A DNA stretch of 64,000 nucleotides from Arthrobacter globiformis (GTDB taxonomy: Bacteria; Actinomycetota; Actinomycetes; Actinomycetales; Micrococcaceae), in assembly GCF_030815865.1 (NCBI RefSeq), contig NZ_JAUSXI010000001.1, positions 1,116,001 through 1,180,000 on the forward strand. Reading direction: 5' to 3'. Shown here in pieces: positions 1 through 8,560 of the stretch. The notes below the pieces were generated by a model. It searched no databases, was not told the origin of the DNA, and saw only the letters and a program-made list of their open reading frames with translations. The translations under genes and the position numbers were made by a program. Position 1 is the first letter of the stretch. Every line of letters begins with the position of its first letter.

Positions 1-210
1 CCGCCGCGGTTCTGGGGCCAGACGACGGAGGGGACGTGTGTGGGTTATTTGTTGGCGCGGGAGGGCTGGGTGCCCGGTGAAGACCAAGGAGGCGACGGCC
101 TTGCCGGTGGTGGAGTTCAGGTTGCAGTCCATGGTGGCGAACGTCCCCTTCATGAAGGAGCCCGACCTGCGGACTTCGTACGGCCGGTCTTCCGTGCCGG
201 TAGCGAACAC
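1..210 (-). CDS. Partial unidentified protein, cut by the window edge
   Basis: The minus strand is open from a GTG at 210 to the left edge, about 70 codons. Its third codon positions are G/C rich until about position 70, as expected for a coding sequence here. I do not recognise the product. The peptide contains the stretches DRPYEVRRSGSFMKGTFATM and DCNLNSTTGKAV. An in-frame TGA lies just upstream, at about 225-227, so either GTG 210 is the start or the 5' part has been lost. The downstream end lies outside the window. It could equally be a decayed fragment. Confidence 0.3.
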   Translation of the reverse strand, partial: MFATGTEDRPYEVRRSGSFMKGTFATMDCNLNSTTGKAVASLVFTGHPALPRQQITHTRPLRRLAPEPRR

Positions 211-403
211 CCTGCCGTCGTTGACTCAAGGTCCCCTCGGGTGCCGATCAAGACTGGCTCAAGAAAAACCCGCCCACTGCGTGCGATGCCAGATTGGCTT
301 AAGTCTCCGACGGCGTGCGTGGATGCAGGTGAATCGGATGTTTGCGCCGAAGGGCGCCAAAGATGTGCCCCAGCCCCAGTGGCGTCTTCGGGCGAAACCA
401 GCG

Positions 404-440
404 AAAAACCCCCCAAAAACCGTAGTTTCTAGGGGGTTTA
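404..440 (-). terminator. Rho-independent terminator of tRNA-Thr(CGT)
   Basis: Read on the minus strand, a hairpin with stem AAACCCCC/GGGGGGTTT and a loop of about 16 nt is followed by a run of T. It begins a few bases after the 3' end of the tRNA. Confidence 0.7.
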
Positions 441-446
441 TCCCGA

Positions 447-518
447 GCTTCCTATCAGAATCGAACTGATGACCTTTTCATTACGAGTGAAACGCTCTAC
501 CGACTGAGCTAAGGAAGC
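447..518 (-). tRNA. tRNA-Thr (anticodon CGT)
   Basis: A 72-nt cloverleaf is visible. The acceptor arm GCTTCCT pairs with AGGAAGC. The D arm is GCTC/GAGC and the T arm ATCAG-TTCGATT-CTGAT. The anticodon stem TTTCA/TGAAA encloses the loop CTCGTAA, giving anticodon CGT for ACG codons. CCA is not encoded. A second threonine tRNA (TGT) lies at 50103. Confidence 0.95.
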
Positions 519-566
519 ACCGCACCAATCAGCCGGGAAACCGGCCGGTTCATGCAAGAGACAACT

Positions 567-593
567 GTAATAGAGTCCCCGTGTCCGGGTCAA
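567..593 (-). promoter_or_regulatory. Putative promoter of tRNA-Thr(CGT)
   Basis: On the minus strand TTGACC (588-593) is followed after 15 nt by TATTAC (567-572), roughly 50 bp upstream of the tRNA. The spacer is short for a sigma-70-type promoter, so the exact -10 is uncertain. Confidence 0.4.
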
Positions 594-742
594 AATGAGC
601 GCCCCGCTGGCTGCGATTGACGTTGGCGGGACGTTCATTCCGCCGTTGGATCCAGTTCAGGCCACACACAGCAACGGGGGGAATGCTGGATCCGACAGTG
701 TGGCGCAGCATGCCTGCGCACCAGCGGCAAAGGAGCTCGACC

Positions 743-1510
743 ATGACACCCAACAGCGCAATCTCAACCGGCAGCGCAGTGCGCACTGCCCTCTCGGCGG
801 ATGCGGAGGCGGCGGAGCAGGGCCGGCCGGTCCGGCTGGCGGTGTTGGCCATGGTGGGAACAACCGTGTACGACGGCGGCCTCATGGACCGCGCGATGTC
901 CCGCACGCTGGTGGAGCAGGGAGTGCCGGCCGGCGCGGCCCGTTTTGAAGGCATGCTGCGCTACGCGCGGGAGCGCTCCGGCATCTCCCGGATGACGGTT
1001 TTCGCCGAACTGTTCGACGACCCCCAGGCGGCTACAAGCGCCAACAAGAGGTTCGAGTTGAACTGCGATGAACTCATCGCCGACGGCGGAGTCCGTGCGG
1101 TCCCGGGGGCCGAGGACACCATCGGCTGGCTCCGGGACGCAGGCGTCAAGGTCTGCCTGGCTACCGGCTTCGGACGCCACACGCAGAACATGGTGCTGGA
1201 ATCGCTGGGCTGGATGGGCCTGGCAGACCTCAGCCTGTGCCCCGCGGACGCCGGCAGGGGCCGGCCGTTCCCGGACATGGTGCTGACAGCGGTCCTAGCC
1301 CTCGACATTGACGACGTCCGGAAGGTGGCCGTGGTGGGGGACTCGGCCGCGGACATCCATTCCGGCCTGCGCGCCGGTGCTTCCGTGGCTGCCGGGGTGC
1401 TGACCGGGTCGCACTCCGAGGCGGCGCTTCGCGGCGCCGGTGCCACCGACGTCCTGCCCTCCATTAAGGACTTCCCGGCACTTTTGGAGCGGCGCGCTTC
1501 CCGGCTCTGA
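743..1510 (+). CDS. HAD-superfamily phosphonatase-like protein with a missing nucleophile
   Basis: A 255-residue protein of the phosphonatase-like branch of HAD hydrolases. ATG 743 follows the ribosome site AAAGGAG by about 8 nt. Motif I should read like FDMAGTT, with the Asp as nucleophile. Here it reads LAMVGTT, so residue 36 is Ala and the usual Ala two residues later is Val. Motif II (LATGFG), motif III (GRPFPDM) and the metal-binding motif IV (VGDSAADIHSGLRAG) are intact. In known HADs the Asp forms the phospho-enzyme intermediate, so I infer the protein is catalytically dead or altered and perhaps binds a phosphorylated ligand. The rest of the frame is intact with host-like codon use. 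It is convergent with the hydrolase at 1619. Substrate unknown. Confidence 0.85.
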   Translation: MTPNSAISTGSAVRTALSADAEAAEQGRPVRLAVLAMVGTTVYDGGLMDRAMSRTLVEQGVPAGAARFEGMLRYARERSGISRMTVFAELFDDPQAATSANKRFELNCDELIADGGVRAVPGAEDTIGWLRDAGVKVCLATGFGRHTQNMVLESLGWMGLADLSLCPADAGRGRPFPDMVLTAVLALDIDDVRKVAVVGDSAADIHSGLRAGASVAAGVLTGSHSEAALRGAGATDVLPSIKDFPALLERRASRL

Positions 1511-1554
1511 GGTTCCAGTAACCTGAGGCTCCAGCAACTTGAGGCTCCTCCGAC
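1507..1554 (+). repeat. Three tandem 16-bp units over a gene's stop codon
   Basis: Three consecutive 16-mers: CTGAGGTTCCAGTAAC, CTGAGGCTCCAGCAAC and TTGAGGCTCCTCCGAC. The TGA of the first unit is the stop codon of the HAD-like gene. Function unknown. Confidence 0.7.
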
Positions 1555-1567
1555 CTGATGCATCGAT

Positions 1568-1606
1568 GGCGGCCGGGGTGCGGCCGCTGCTGCTGCACCG
1601 GCCGCC
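1568..1606. terminator. Hairpin between convergent genes
   Basis: GGCGGCCGGGGTGC and GCACCGGCCGCC (with one bulge) form a strong GC stem between the convergent HAD-like gene and the TAP hydrolase. It has no T run, so it is probably a bidirectional terminator of weak type. Confidence 0.5.
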
Positions 1607-1618
1607 ACGGCCGCGGGG

Positions 1619-3196
1619 TCAGCAGACGGTGTTGTCCGCCGGCTCCTTGCCGTCCACGAGGTACTTGTCCACGGCGCTGGTGATGCAGGTGTTGGACCGG
1701 CCGTAGGCGGTGTGGCCCTCACCCTTGAAGGTGAGCAGAGACGCGTTGCCCAGCTGCTTCCGCAGTTCGCTCGCCCACTCCACCGGCGTTGCCGGGTCGC
1801 CGGTGGTACCAACGACGACGATCGCCGCGGAGCCGCTGTACTTGACGGCGGAGGGGGTCCGGATGTTCTTGTACGGCCAGTCCGCGCAGTTCGCCCCGCC
1901 GTAGGCGAAGAAGTAGCCCAGCGTGGGGGAGGCCTCACGAAGCCGTTGCTCCTCGGCACGCATGGCCGCGGGATCGCTGCTCGTGGGGTAGTCCAGGCAG
2001 TTGATGGCGCTGAAGGCAAGAGCCGTGTTGGACGTGTATTTGCCGTTGGGGGACCGGTTCGCGCCCAGGTCGGCCAGGCGAAGCATGGGGCTGACGTCGC
2101 CCTTCATGGCAGCGTCCAGTGCCTGCGTCAAAGCCGGCCAGCTTTCGTTGGCGTAGAGCGGAACGACGATGCCGCTGACGAAGACATTGCCGCCCACCAG
2201 CCGGCCGTCCTTGGCCGTACGCGGAGTCTGGATCACGGAGTTAATGAGGTCGCGGATCTGCTGGAGGCCGTCGTCAGCCGTTCCGCTCAGGGGGCACCCC
2301 TCCTCCCCGAGGCAATGTTCCACGTAGGCACGCAGCGCCTTCTCGAAGGCCCGGGCCTGGCCCAACGTTAGCTCCTCCGCGCTGAGGGACGGATCAATGG
2401 CGCCATCGAGGACCATGCGCCCCACATTGTTTGGGAAGAGCGACGCGTAGGTGGAGCCCAGGAAAGTGCCGTACGAAAAACCCATGTAGTTGAGCTTGGA
2501 GTCGTTGAGCACGGCGCGCAGGACGTCCAGGTCCTTGGCGGCGCTTACAGTGTCAATGTGGCCAAGGACCGCGCCCGTTTGCTCAGCGCACTTGGCGGCG
2601 ATGGCCTTGTTATCAGCGCGTAGCACTGCCAGCCCGGCGTCGGTTTCCGGCGTGTAGACCTTTGTCCTTGCCTCGTCCCGTTCCTTGTCGGTGAGGCAGG
2701 TGACGGGTGCTGAGCGCTTGACGCCGCGGGGATCGAAACCTACGAGGTCGTAGTTGGCGCGTACCGCCTCGGAGAAATTACTGTTGCCGGCATCCCTGAC
2801 GAAGTCGTAGCCGGATGCGCCCGGTCCGCCGGGGTTGACCAGCAGGCTGCCCCGCTTCTTGTCCCCGGTGCTGGCGATCTTCACGGCAGCGAGTTCAATC
2901 GTGTCGCCGTCCGGCTTCGCGTAGTCCACCGGCACCTTGACCTTGGCGCACTGCAGCTTGTCCTCGCAGGGCTCCCAGACAATCTTCTGCGAGTAGAAGT
3001 CCTTCAGCCCTTCGGGCGCGGCCGCCGCTATCGAGGGGTCGGCCTGCCCGGTGGAGCCGCCCTGGGAGGACTCGTCCTTGGAGAGGCCAAGGGCACTGCA
3101 TGATGCCAGCAGCAAGGCAAGCGCCATGGCGCCGGCCGCCCGCATCCCGCCCGCGAGGGTCCGGGGTCGCGAGGACAGGGGCGGTGCAGACATCAT
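1619..3196 (-). CDS. Alpha/beta-hydrolase lipoprotein, TAP family (tripeptidyl aminopeptidase-like)
   Basis: A 525-residue secreted alpha/beta hydrolase. The N-terminus has basic residues, a hydrophobic stretch and a lipobox LLASC with Cys33, so it should be a membrane-anchored lipoprotein outside the cell. The early motif LLVNPGGPGASG is the oxyanion-hole region typical of the family. The nucleophile elbow is GFSYGTFLG, a late GDPATP stretch carries the acid residue, and the C-terminal GEGHTAYG supplies the histidine. The Cys-rich C-terminal part (SNTCITSAVDKYL, DNTVC) matches the TAP C-terminal domain. Streptomyces relatives (Slp/Tap) remove short peptides from protein N-termini. AAGGAG lies 8 nt before ATG 3196; ATG 3193 is an alternative. 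Substrate not deducible. Confidence 0.88.
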   Translation of the reverse strand: MMSAPPLSSRPRTLAGGMRAAGAMALALLLASCSALGLSKDESSQGGSTGQADPSIAAAAPEGLKDFYSQKIVWEPCEDKLQCAKVKVPVDYAKPDGDTIELAAVKIASTGDKKRGSLLVNPGGPGASGYDFVRDAGNSNFSEAVRANYDLVGFDPRGVKRSAPVTCLTDKERDEARTKVYTPETDAGLAVLRADNKAIAAKCAEQTGAVLGHIDTVSAAKDLDVLRAVLNDSKLNYMGFSYGTFLGSTYASLFPNNVGRMVLDGAIDPSLSAEELTLGQARAFEKALRAYVEHCLGEEGCPLSGTADDGLQQIRDLINSVIQTPRTAKDGRLVGGNVFVSGIVVPLYANESWPALTQALDAAMKGDVSPMLRLADLGANRSPNGKYTSNTALAFSAINCLDYPTSSDPAAMRAEEQRLREASPTLGYFFAYGGANCADWPYKNIRTPSAVKYSGSAAIVVVGTTGDPATPVEWASELRKQLGNASLLTFKGEGHTAYGRSNTCITSAVDKYLVDGKEPADNTVC

Positions 3197-3256
3197 GCGG
3201 TTTTCTCCTTGTAGGCGGCGTCAGCTTGGTCAGTCAGATGGCGGGCAGTGTGTGGC

Positions 3257-4399
3257 TTAGATCAGGCTCGCGGCCATTGACTCTACGGCCAACAGGGGTG
3301 CGACGTTGGTGGTGGTGATGCGCTTGCGGGCGTTGTTGATGGCGTCCATCCGGGCGAGTGTCACCTCCGGCCCTGACCGTTGGGCGAACTCCTCCAGTTC
3401 GCTCCTGAGTTCAACGTTCACGAGTTCGACGGCGTTCCCCAGCTGGATGATCAGAACGTCCCGGTAGAACGAGAGAAGGTCAGTCAGCGTCCGGTCGAGT
3501 GAATCGGTCACGGAACGCTTTGCCCGCCGCTTTTGATCGTCTTCAAGCTGCTTCACCTGGCTGCGCATGGCAGGCGGCAGGGTCCCGGTCTCGGGGGCTC
3601 CCAGCGTTGCCAACAGGGCGGCCTTCTCGGCGGCGTCGCGCTCCTCATTGGAGCTGGCGGCCTCCTCGGTGGCGATCTTCACAAGTTTATCAGCCATCAT
3701 CACGGCGGCCGTAATGCCGCGCAGGCCCAGCGGGAACCGGACGGTCTCCAGGCGCCTGTCCCGGGCCTCGCCATCCCGGGCTAAACGGCGGGCGATGCCC
3801 ACGTGGCTCTGGGCGGCCCGCGCCGCCCGCTCAGCAAGGGCCGGGTCCACGCCGTCGCGCTTCACCAGCAGGGCCGCCACGTCTGCGGCGGGCGGAAGCC
3901 GCAGCGCCACTGCCCGGCACCTCGAGCGGATGGTCACCAAGACGTCCGCGGGGGAGGGGGCGCACAGCATCCAGATGGTGCGTGGGGTGGGCTCCTCGAT
4001 GGCCTTGAGCAGCACGTTGGTGGTGCGTTCTGCCATGCGGTCGGCGTCCTCCACCACGATGATCCGCCAGCGGGCCGAGGACGGCCGGTTGCCCGCGGTG
4101 GCCACGAGTTCACGGGCCTCGTCGATGGTGATGGTCACCTTTTCGGTGCGCACAAAGGAGACATCGGCGTGGGTTTCGCCCAGGATGGTCAGGCACGCCG
4201 GGCAGGTGCCGCAGCCGCGCATGGTGACGTCGTCCTGGTCGCAGTTCAGTGCCGCGGCGAAAGCCTTGGCGGCATTGGAGCGGCCGGAGCCGGGGGGCCC
4301 GGTGAACAGCCAGGCGTGCGTGAGCCCCTCACCCATGGCCGCCTGCCGCAGCTGGGCGACGACGGCTGGCTGGCCCTGCAGGTCATCCCAGACGGTCAT
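3257..4399 (-). CDS. holB: DNA polymerase III delta' subunit
   Basis: A 380-residue clamp-loader subunit of the AAA+ family, which helps load the beta sliding clamp on primed DNA. The P-loop is GPPGSGRS, with Arg in place of the usual Lys; delta' subunits often carry degenerate ATP sites. Four cysteines of the CGTCPAC region around residues 52-70 form the family zinc-binding module. The sensor-1 neighbourhood VLLKAIEEP and IRSRC are typical. Its ATG overlaps the tmk stop as ATGA, so the two genes are translationally coupled; the tmk-holB order is common in actinobacteria. Confidence 0.93.
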   Translation of the reverse strand: MTVWDDLQGQPAVVAQLRQAAMGEGLTHAWLFTGPPGSGRSNAAKAFAAALNCDQDDVTMRGCGTCPACLTILGETHADVSFVRTEKVTITIDEARELVATAGNRPSSARWRIIVVEDADRMAERTTNVLLKAIEEPTPRTIWMLCAPSPADVLVTIRSRCRAVALRLPPAADVAALLVKRDGVDPALAERAARAAQSHVGIARRLARDGEARDRRLETVRFPLGLRGITAAVMMADKLVKIATEEAASSNEERDAAEKAALLATLGAPETGTLPPAMRSQVKQLEDDQKRRAKRSVTDSLDRTLTDLLSFYRDVLIIQLGNAVELVNVELRSELEEFAQRSGPEVTLARMDAINNARKRITTTNVAPLLAVESMAASLI

Positions 4400-5061
4400 G
4401 GCCGTCCCTGCCGGTCGGTGCCGGTTCGTGCGAGGAGCTGCTCGACGCGCGCCAGGATCAGTCCAGCGATGTCCTCGACAGGCCGTCCTGCCTCCAGCAC
4501 CAGGTAGTTATCCGGCCTCGCCGCGGCGAGGTCCAGGAACGCCTGGCGGATCCGGGCGTGGAACTCGTCGGCTTCCGATTCCAGCCGGTCCTCGGCAGCA
4601 TCCCCGGCGGTGCGGCGGCTGCGGCCCTCGGCCGGGTGGACATCCAGGAGCACCGTCAGGTCCGGCTGCAGACCGGACGTGGCCCACTCGTTGACGCTCC
4701 GCACGGCATCCGTGCCGAGGCCGCGGCCAGCGCCCTGGTATGCCACCGAGGAGTCGATGTAGCGGTCCGTGAGCACCACCTCGCCGCGGGCCAGGGCAGG
4801 CTTGATGATCTGGCTGGCGTGCGCGGCCCGGGAGGCGGCGAAGATCAGGGCTTCGGTGTGGGCGTCGATGTGGCCGTGGCCGTGGTCCAGCACCAGGGAA
4901 CGGAGCTTCTCGCCGATAGGCGTCCCGCCGGGTTCCCGGGTGCGCAGCACGGTGAGGCCGCGCGATTCCAGCGAGCCGGCCAGCCGGGCCGTCTGGGTTG
5001 ACTTGCCGGCACCGTCACCGCCCTCGAAGGCGATGAAAAGTCCGGAGCTCTGCATATTCAC
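4396..5061 (-). CDS. tmk: Thymidylate kinase
   Basis: About 220 residues. It phosphorylates dTMP to dTDP in the cytoplasm for DNA synthesis. The P-loop EGGDGAGKSTQ lies near residues 13-23. TREPGGTPIGEKLR binds substrate, and DRYIDSSVAYQGAGRGL and a lid rich in Arg (EGRSRR) follow. The length is normal. The annotated start is GTG 5061; ATG 5055 two codons later is equally possible because the only ribosome-site-like sequence (GGAT) is weak. First gene of the tmk-holB pair and divergent from the trans-sulfuration gene at 5171. Confidence 0.95.
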   Translation of the reverse strand: MNMQSSGLFIAFEGGDGAGKSTQTARLAGSLESRGLTVLRTREPGGTPIGEKLRSLVLDHGHGHIDAHTEALIFAASRAAHASQIIKPALARGEVVLTDRYIDSSVAYQGAGRGLGTDAVRSVNEWATSGLQPDLTVLLDVHPAEGRSRRTAGDAAEDRLESEADEFHARIRQAFLDLAAARPDNYLVLEAGRPVEDIAGLILARVEQLLARTGTDRQGRP

Positions 5062-5170
5062 TTATCCAGCCTACCGATTTCCACCGACGAAAATGCCCCG
5101 CGCCCGCTTCAGCATCCAGCCAGAAGCAGCCGCTTTCCCAGCGGGCAGGCACCCAACGTACCCTTTGACC

Positions 5171-6355
5171 ATGAGTCTTTCCGATCAGCATGCCGCATCC
5201 CTGTCTGCCGAAACGGTGGTCGTGGCCGCCGGCCGTCCGCCCCGTGAACACGATGCGCCCGTCAACCCGCCCATCGTGCTCTCCTCCACCTATTTCGGCA
5301 CCGGCGCGCTCGACGACGGCGACCGCGGCTACGGCCGCTACTCGAACCCCACATGGGACCCGTTCGAAGAGGCCCTCGGTCAGCTCGAGGGCGCCTCACT
5401 GCCGGGCCTGCTGTACTCCTCGGGCCTGGCCGCCGTCAGCTCCGCGCTCTCCCTGATCCCCAACGGGGGCGTCCTGGTGATGCCGTCCCACAGCTATTCC
5501 GGTTCGCTGGTCATGGCTGCCGAGCTGGCAGAAAAGGGCCTCCTCGAACTCCGCACCGTGGACATCGCGGACACCGAAGCGGTCCGGGCCCAGATAGCAC
5601 CGCAGGACGGCAAGGCGGCGGACATGCTGTGGCTGGAAAGCCCCACCAACCCGATGCTCGGCATCGCGGACATCCGGGCGCTCACCCAGGCAGCCCACGA
5701 CGCCGGCGCCGTCGTCGTCACGGACAACACTTTCTCCACCCCTCTGGTGCAGCAGCCGCTCAGCCTGGGGTCCGACGTCGTGCTTCACTCAGTGACCAAG
5801 TACCTGGCCGGCCACTCCGACGTGGTGCTGGGCGCCCTGGTGACCTCTGACGCGGAACTGCGCGAGACCCTTCTTCACCACCGCATCATCCATGGTGGCA
5901 TCGCCGGTCCCTTCGAAGCGTGGCTGGCGTTGCGCGGCGTGCGCACGCTGGCCCTGCGGATTGAGCGTTCGCAGGCGTCGGCAGCGGTGCTGGCCGAGCG
6001 CCTCAGCGCACACCCGGCCCTGGAGAATGTGCGCTACCCGGGCCTGGTGTCGGATCCTGGCCACGATCTGGCCAAGTCCCAGATGACAAGCTTTGGTTCC
6101 ATTCTCTGTGTCCAGGTAGCCGCCGCCGGCGGGCTCAGCGCTTCCGAAACTGCGGACAAACTGGTTCGAGCCCTGGACCTGTGGTTGCCCGCCACGTCCT
6201 TGGGCGGGGTGGAATCCCTGATCGAGCGGCGGCGCCGGCACGTTGCAGAACCGGAGAGTGTCCCGGAGAACCTTGTCCGGCTCAGCGTCGGCATCGAAAA
6301 CGTCGAGGACCTCTGGGCCGATTTGAAGCAGGCGCTGGACGCCCTGGACCGATAG
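5171..6355 (+). CDS. PLP-dependent trans-sulfuration enzyme (cystathionine gamma-lyase/synthase family)
   Basis: A 394-residue enzyme of the Cys/Met metabolism PLP family. YGRYSNPTWDPFEEAL near the N-terminus contributes to the neighbouring active site, YSSGLAAVSSAL binds the cofactor phosphate, VTDNTFSTP holds the ring-pairing Asp, and HSVTKYLAGHSD carries the Schiff-base Lys210. Members catalyse cystathionine synthesis or cleavage, or methionine gamma-elimination; sequence alone does not separate these. No ribosome site precedes the ATG. Instead TACCCT ends 6 nt upstream, as expected for a leaderless mRNA. Divergent from tmk; the DUF2516 gene follows after 9 nt. Confidence 0.88.
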   Translation: MSLSDQHAASLSAETVVVAAGRPPREHDAPVNPPIVLSSTYFGTGALDDGDRGYGRYSNPTWDPFEEALGQLEGASLPGLLYSSGLAAVSSALSLIPNGGVLVMPSHSYSGSLVMAAELAEKGLLELRTVDIADTEAVRAQIAPQDGKAADMLWLESPTNPMLGIADIRALTQAAHDAGAVVVTDNTFSTPLVQQPLSLGSDVVLHSVTKYLAGHSDVVLGALVTSDAELRETLLHHRIIHGGIAGPFEAWLALRGVRTLALRIERSQASAAVLAERLSAHPALENVRYPGLVSDPGHDLAKSQMTSFGSILCVQVAAAGGLSASETADKLVRALDLWLPATSLGGVESLIERRRRHVAEPESVPENLVRLSVGIENVEDLWADLKQALDALDR

Positions 6356-6364
6356 GCTGGGCTG

Positions 6365-6721
6365 GTGGACGGACGACTACTGATTTTCTACGTTGAGAGC
6401 ACGGTCTATTACATTTTGGGGCTGATAGCACTGGTCCTCGAGGTGTGGGCCTTCTTTGACTGCGTCCGCCACCGGCCAAACGCCTTTGAAGCTGTTGGCA
6501 AGCGCACCAAAACGTTCTGGCTGGCATTGACCGGCGGCAGCCTGGCCGTCGGTGCGCTCTCCGTGCTGGGCGGCGGATCGGGCGGCCTCCTCGGCCCGCT
6601 TGGCCTGTTTGGCTTGGGAGCAGTGGTGGCGGCCTCCGTCTACCTGGCCGACGTCCGGCCGGCCGTGAAGGACGCCGGCCGCGGCGGCAGCCGAAACATG
6701 GGCCCCTACGGCCCCTGGTGA
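6365..6721 (+). CDS. DUF2516 family membrane protein
   Basis: A 118-residue protein with a hydrophobic N-terminal segment (about residues 10-30), a conserved loop FFDCVRHRPNAFEAVGKRTK and one or two further hydrophobic stretches around 50-90. This pattern matches the actinobacterial DUF2516 family of small inner-membrane proteins of unknown function. The start is GTG 6365. TAGGCT at 6353-6358 lies exactly 6 nt upstream, which suggests a leaderless transcript even though the previous gene ends only 9 nt away. Confidence 0.8.
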   Translation: MDGRLLIFYVESTVYYILGLIALVLEVWAFFDCVRHRPNAFEAVGKRTKTFWLALTGGSLAVGALSVLGGGSGGLLGPLGLFGLGAVVAASVYLADVRPAVKDAGRGGSRNMGPYGPW

Positions 6722-6804
6722 CCGCACTTAATCCTTGGTGATCCCCGTCGGCACCCTGACCTCGCAAGCTCGCCCAGGGAACCCTGCCGGCGTGGGCCCA
6801 GGCG

Positions 6805-7617
6805 TCAGTCTGGCGCCACGGCTTCCCAGCCGACGGTAAGTTCCCCGAGCCGCCAGCGCGAGGGGCCATCCTGTACCGGCCACCCGCCGTCGAGCAGCGC
6901 CCGGCACATGGCCGTCCACCGTTGCCTGTTTCCAAAGGGCGCCAAGGGCGCCGCCTCGAGCCATGCCCGGTCCATCGCCTTCAGCAGCGTGTGGATGCGT
7001 TCGCCGGGAACATTGCGGTGGATGAGGGCCTTGGGCAGGCGTTCCGCGATCTCGGACGGTAGCCCGAAACTCCCGAACCGCACCGACATGGTGAGGCTCA
7101 GCGGCCGCTCAGCAGCAAGGGCGATCCAGGCGGAGCGGCGGCCTATCTCGTCGCATGTCCCATCGATGAACAGGCCATCCGGAGCCAGCCGGCCCTGCAC
7201 CAGTTCCCAGATGCCGCGGACGTCCGCTTCCTCGTACTGACGCAGCACGTTGAACGCGCGCACAAACACCGGGTCTCCGGGCACCGGAAGTTCGAATCCG
7301 CCGTTGTGGAAACTCAGGCCCGGGCGCTCCAGTGCCTTCGCTGCACGCACGCGTTCCGGTTCTATCTCGATCCCGCAGACGCGCACATCCGGCCGTACCG
7401 CCCGGAGCCGTTCAAAGAGTTCGACGGCGGTGGCCGGCGAAGCGCCGTAGCCCAGGTCCACCACGAGCGGGTCGGCTGCCCTCCGGAGCCGCCAGGCCTG
7501 CGGCCCGGCCAGCCACCTGTCCAGCCTGCGCATGCGGTTCGGGTTGGTGGTGCCGCGGGTCACGTTCCCCACCGGCTTGCCCCGGCTGGTCACCACCCGC
7601 TCTGCTTTCTGCACCAC
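6805..7617 (-). CDS. Class I SAM-dependent methyltransferase-like protein
   Basis: 270 residues with a Rossmann-type motif [17 protein letters not shown] near residue 50 and an acidic motif II ([10 protein letters not shown]). These indicate S-adenosylmethionine binding. The N-terminus is basic ([14 protein letters not shown]). There is a possible post-motif region [24 protein letters not shown] cannot name a substrate. The gene is divergent from gpmA, with about 100 bp between the starts. Confidence 0.8.
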   Translation of the reverse strand: MVQKAERVVTSRGKPVGNVTRGTTNPNRMRRLDRWLAGPQAWRLRRAADPLVVDLGYGASPATAVELFERLRAVRPDVRVCGIEIEPERVRAAKALERPGLSFHNGGFELPVPGDPVFVRAFNVLRQYEEADVRGIWELVQGRLAPDGLFIDGTCDEIGRRSAWIALAAERPLSLTMSVRFGSFGLPSEIAERLPKALIHRNVPGERIHTLLKAMDRAWLEAAPLAPFGNRQRWTAMCRALLDGGWPVQDGPSRWRLGELTVGWEAVAPD

Positions 7618-7719
7618 GGCACCAGCTTAACGGGGAGCCCTGCCTACAGGATGCGGGCGGTCCTGCCGCGTGATGTAACTCTCGGCACCCGCGGGCCGCG
7701 CTCGGCTAGGATGAAAATC

Positions 7720-8466
7720 ATGACTTACAAGCTGATTCTGCTGCGCCACGGCCACAGCGAATGGAACGCCAAGAACCTGTTCACCGGCTGGGTGGATGTA
7801 GACCTGAACGATCAGGGCCGCGAGGAAGCAGCACGCGGTGGGGAACTGCTGGTTGAGAACAACATTCTCCCGGACATCCTCTACACCTCGCTCCTGAAGC
7901 GGGCCATCAACACGGCCAACATCTCCCTGGACAAGGCCGACCGTGGCTGGATCCCCGTTAAGCGCGACTGGCGCCTCAACGAGCGCCACTACGGTGCCCT
8001 GCAGGGCAAGGACAAGGCCCAGACCCTGGCCGAATTCGGCGAGGACCAGTTCATGCTGTGGCGCCGCTCCTACGACACCCCGCCGCCCGCACTGGACGAC
8101 AACAGCGAGTTCTCCCAGTCCCGCGATCCGCGCTACGCGGACCTCGGCGACGAAATGCCCCGAACCGAGTGCCTCAAGGATGTCCTCGTCCGTCTGCTCC
8201 CGTACTGGGAATCGGACATCAAGGAAGACCTGAAGGCCGGCAAGACCGTCCTGGTCACGGCGCACGGCAACTCCCTGCGCGCCCTGGTCAAGCACCTGGA
8301 CGGCATCAGCGACGACGCCATCGCCAGCCTGAACATCCCCACCGGCATCCCGCTGGTCTACGACCTGGACGAGAACTTCCAGCCGATCACCCCCGGCGGA
8401 ACCTACCTCGATCCCGAGGCAGCCGAGCAGGCCATCCTGGCCGTCGCCAACCAGGGCAAGAAGTAG
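7720..8466 (+). CDS. gpmA: 2,3-bisphosphoglycerate-dependent phosphoglycerate mutase
   Basis: A 248-residue glycolytic enzyme interconverting 3- and 2-phosphoglycerate. The catalytic phosphohistidine lies in [10 protein letters not shown] (His near residue 9), [11 protein letters not shown] is the family signature, and [11 protein letters not shown] carries the second catalytic histidine. ATG 7720 gives the standard length and MTYKL start; an upstream ATG at 7711 would add three residues. TAGGAT at 7707-7712 serves either as a leaderless -10 (7 nt before the start) or, through AGGA, as ribosome site. A strong terminator follows. Confidence 0.96.
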   Translation: MTYKLILLRHGHSEWNAKNLFTGWVDVDLNDQGREEAARGGELLVENNILPDILYTSLLKRAINTANISLDKADRGWIPVKRDWRLNERHYGALQGKDKAQTLAEFGEDQFMLWRRSYDTPPPALDDNSEFSQSRDPRYADLGDEMPRTECLKDVLVRLLPYWESDIKEDLKAGKTVLVTAHGNSLRALVKHLDGISDDAIASLNIPTGIPLVYDLDENFQPITPGGTYLDPEAAEQAILAVANQGKK

Positions 8467-8477
8467 CTCGCTTCAGC

Positions 8478-8504
8478 CCGCTGGTTGAGCTTGTCGTAAC
8501 CACG
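8478..8504. repeat. Copy 1 of a dispersed REP-like palindrome
   Basis: CCGCTGGTTGAGC followed by TTGTCGTAACCACG. It is a diverged copy of the elements at 45181-45209 and 61348-61376 and sits just after the gpmA stop codon. Confidence 0.55.
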
Positions 8505-8550
8505 ACGCCGGCTGGTCACCTCAGGTGACCAGCCGGCGTCGTCCGTTTTA
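8502..8550 (+). terminator. Rho-independent terminator of gpmA
   Basis: A perfect 20-bp inverted repeat (ACGACGCCGGCTGGTCACCT and its complement, 8502-8542) with a single-base centre, followed by CCGTTTTA. Confidence 0.85.
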
Positions 8551-8560
8551 ATCCGGTGGA

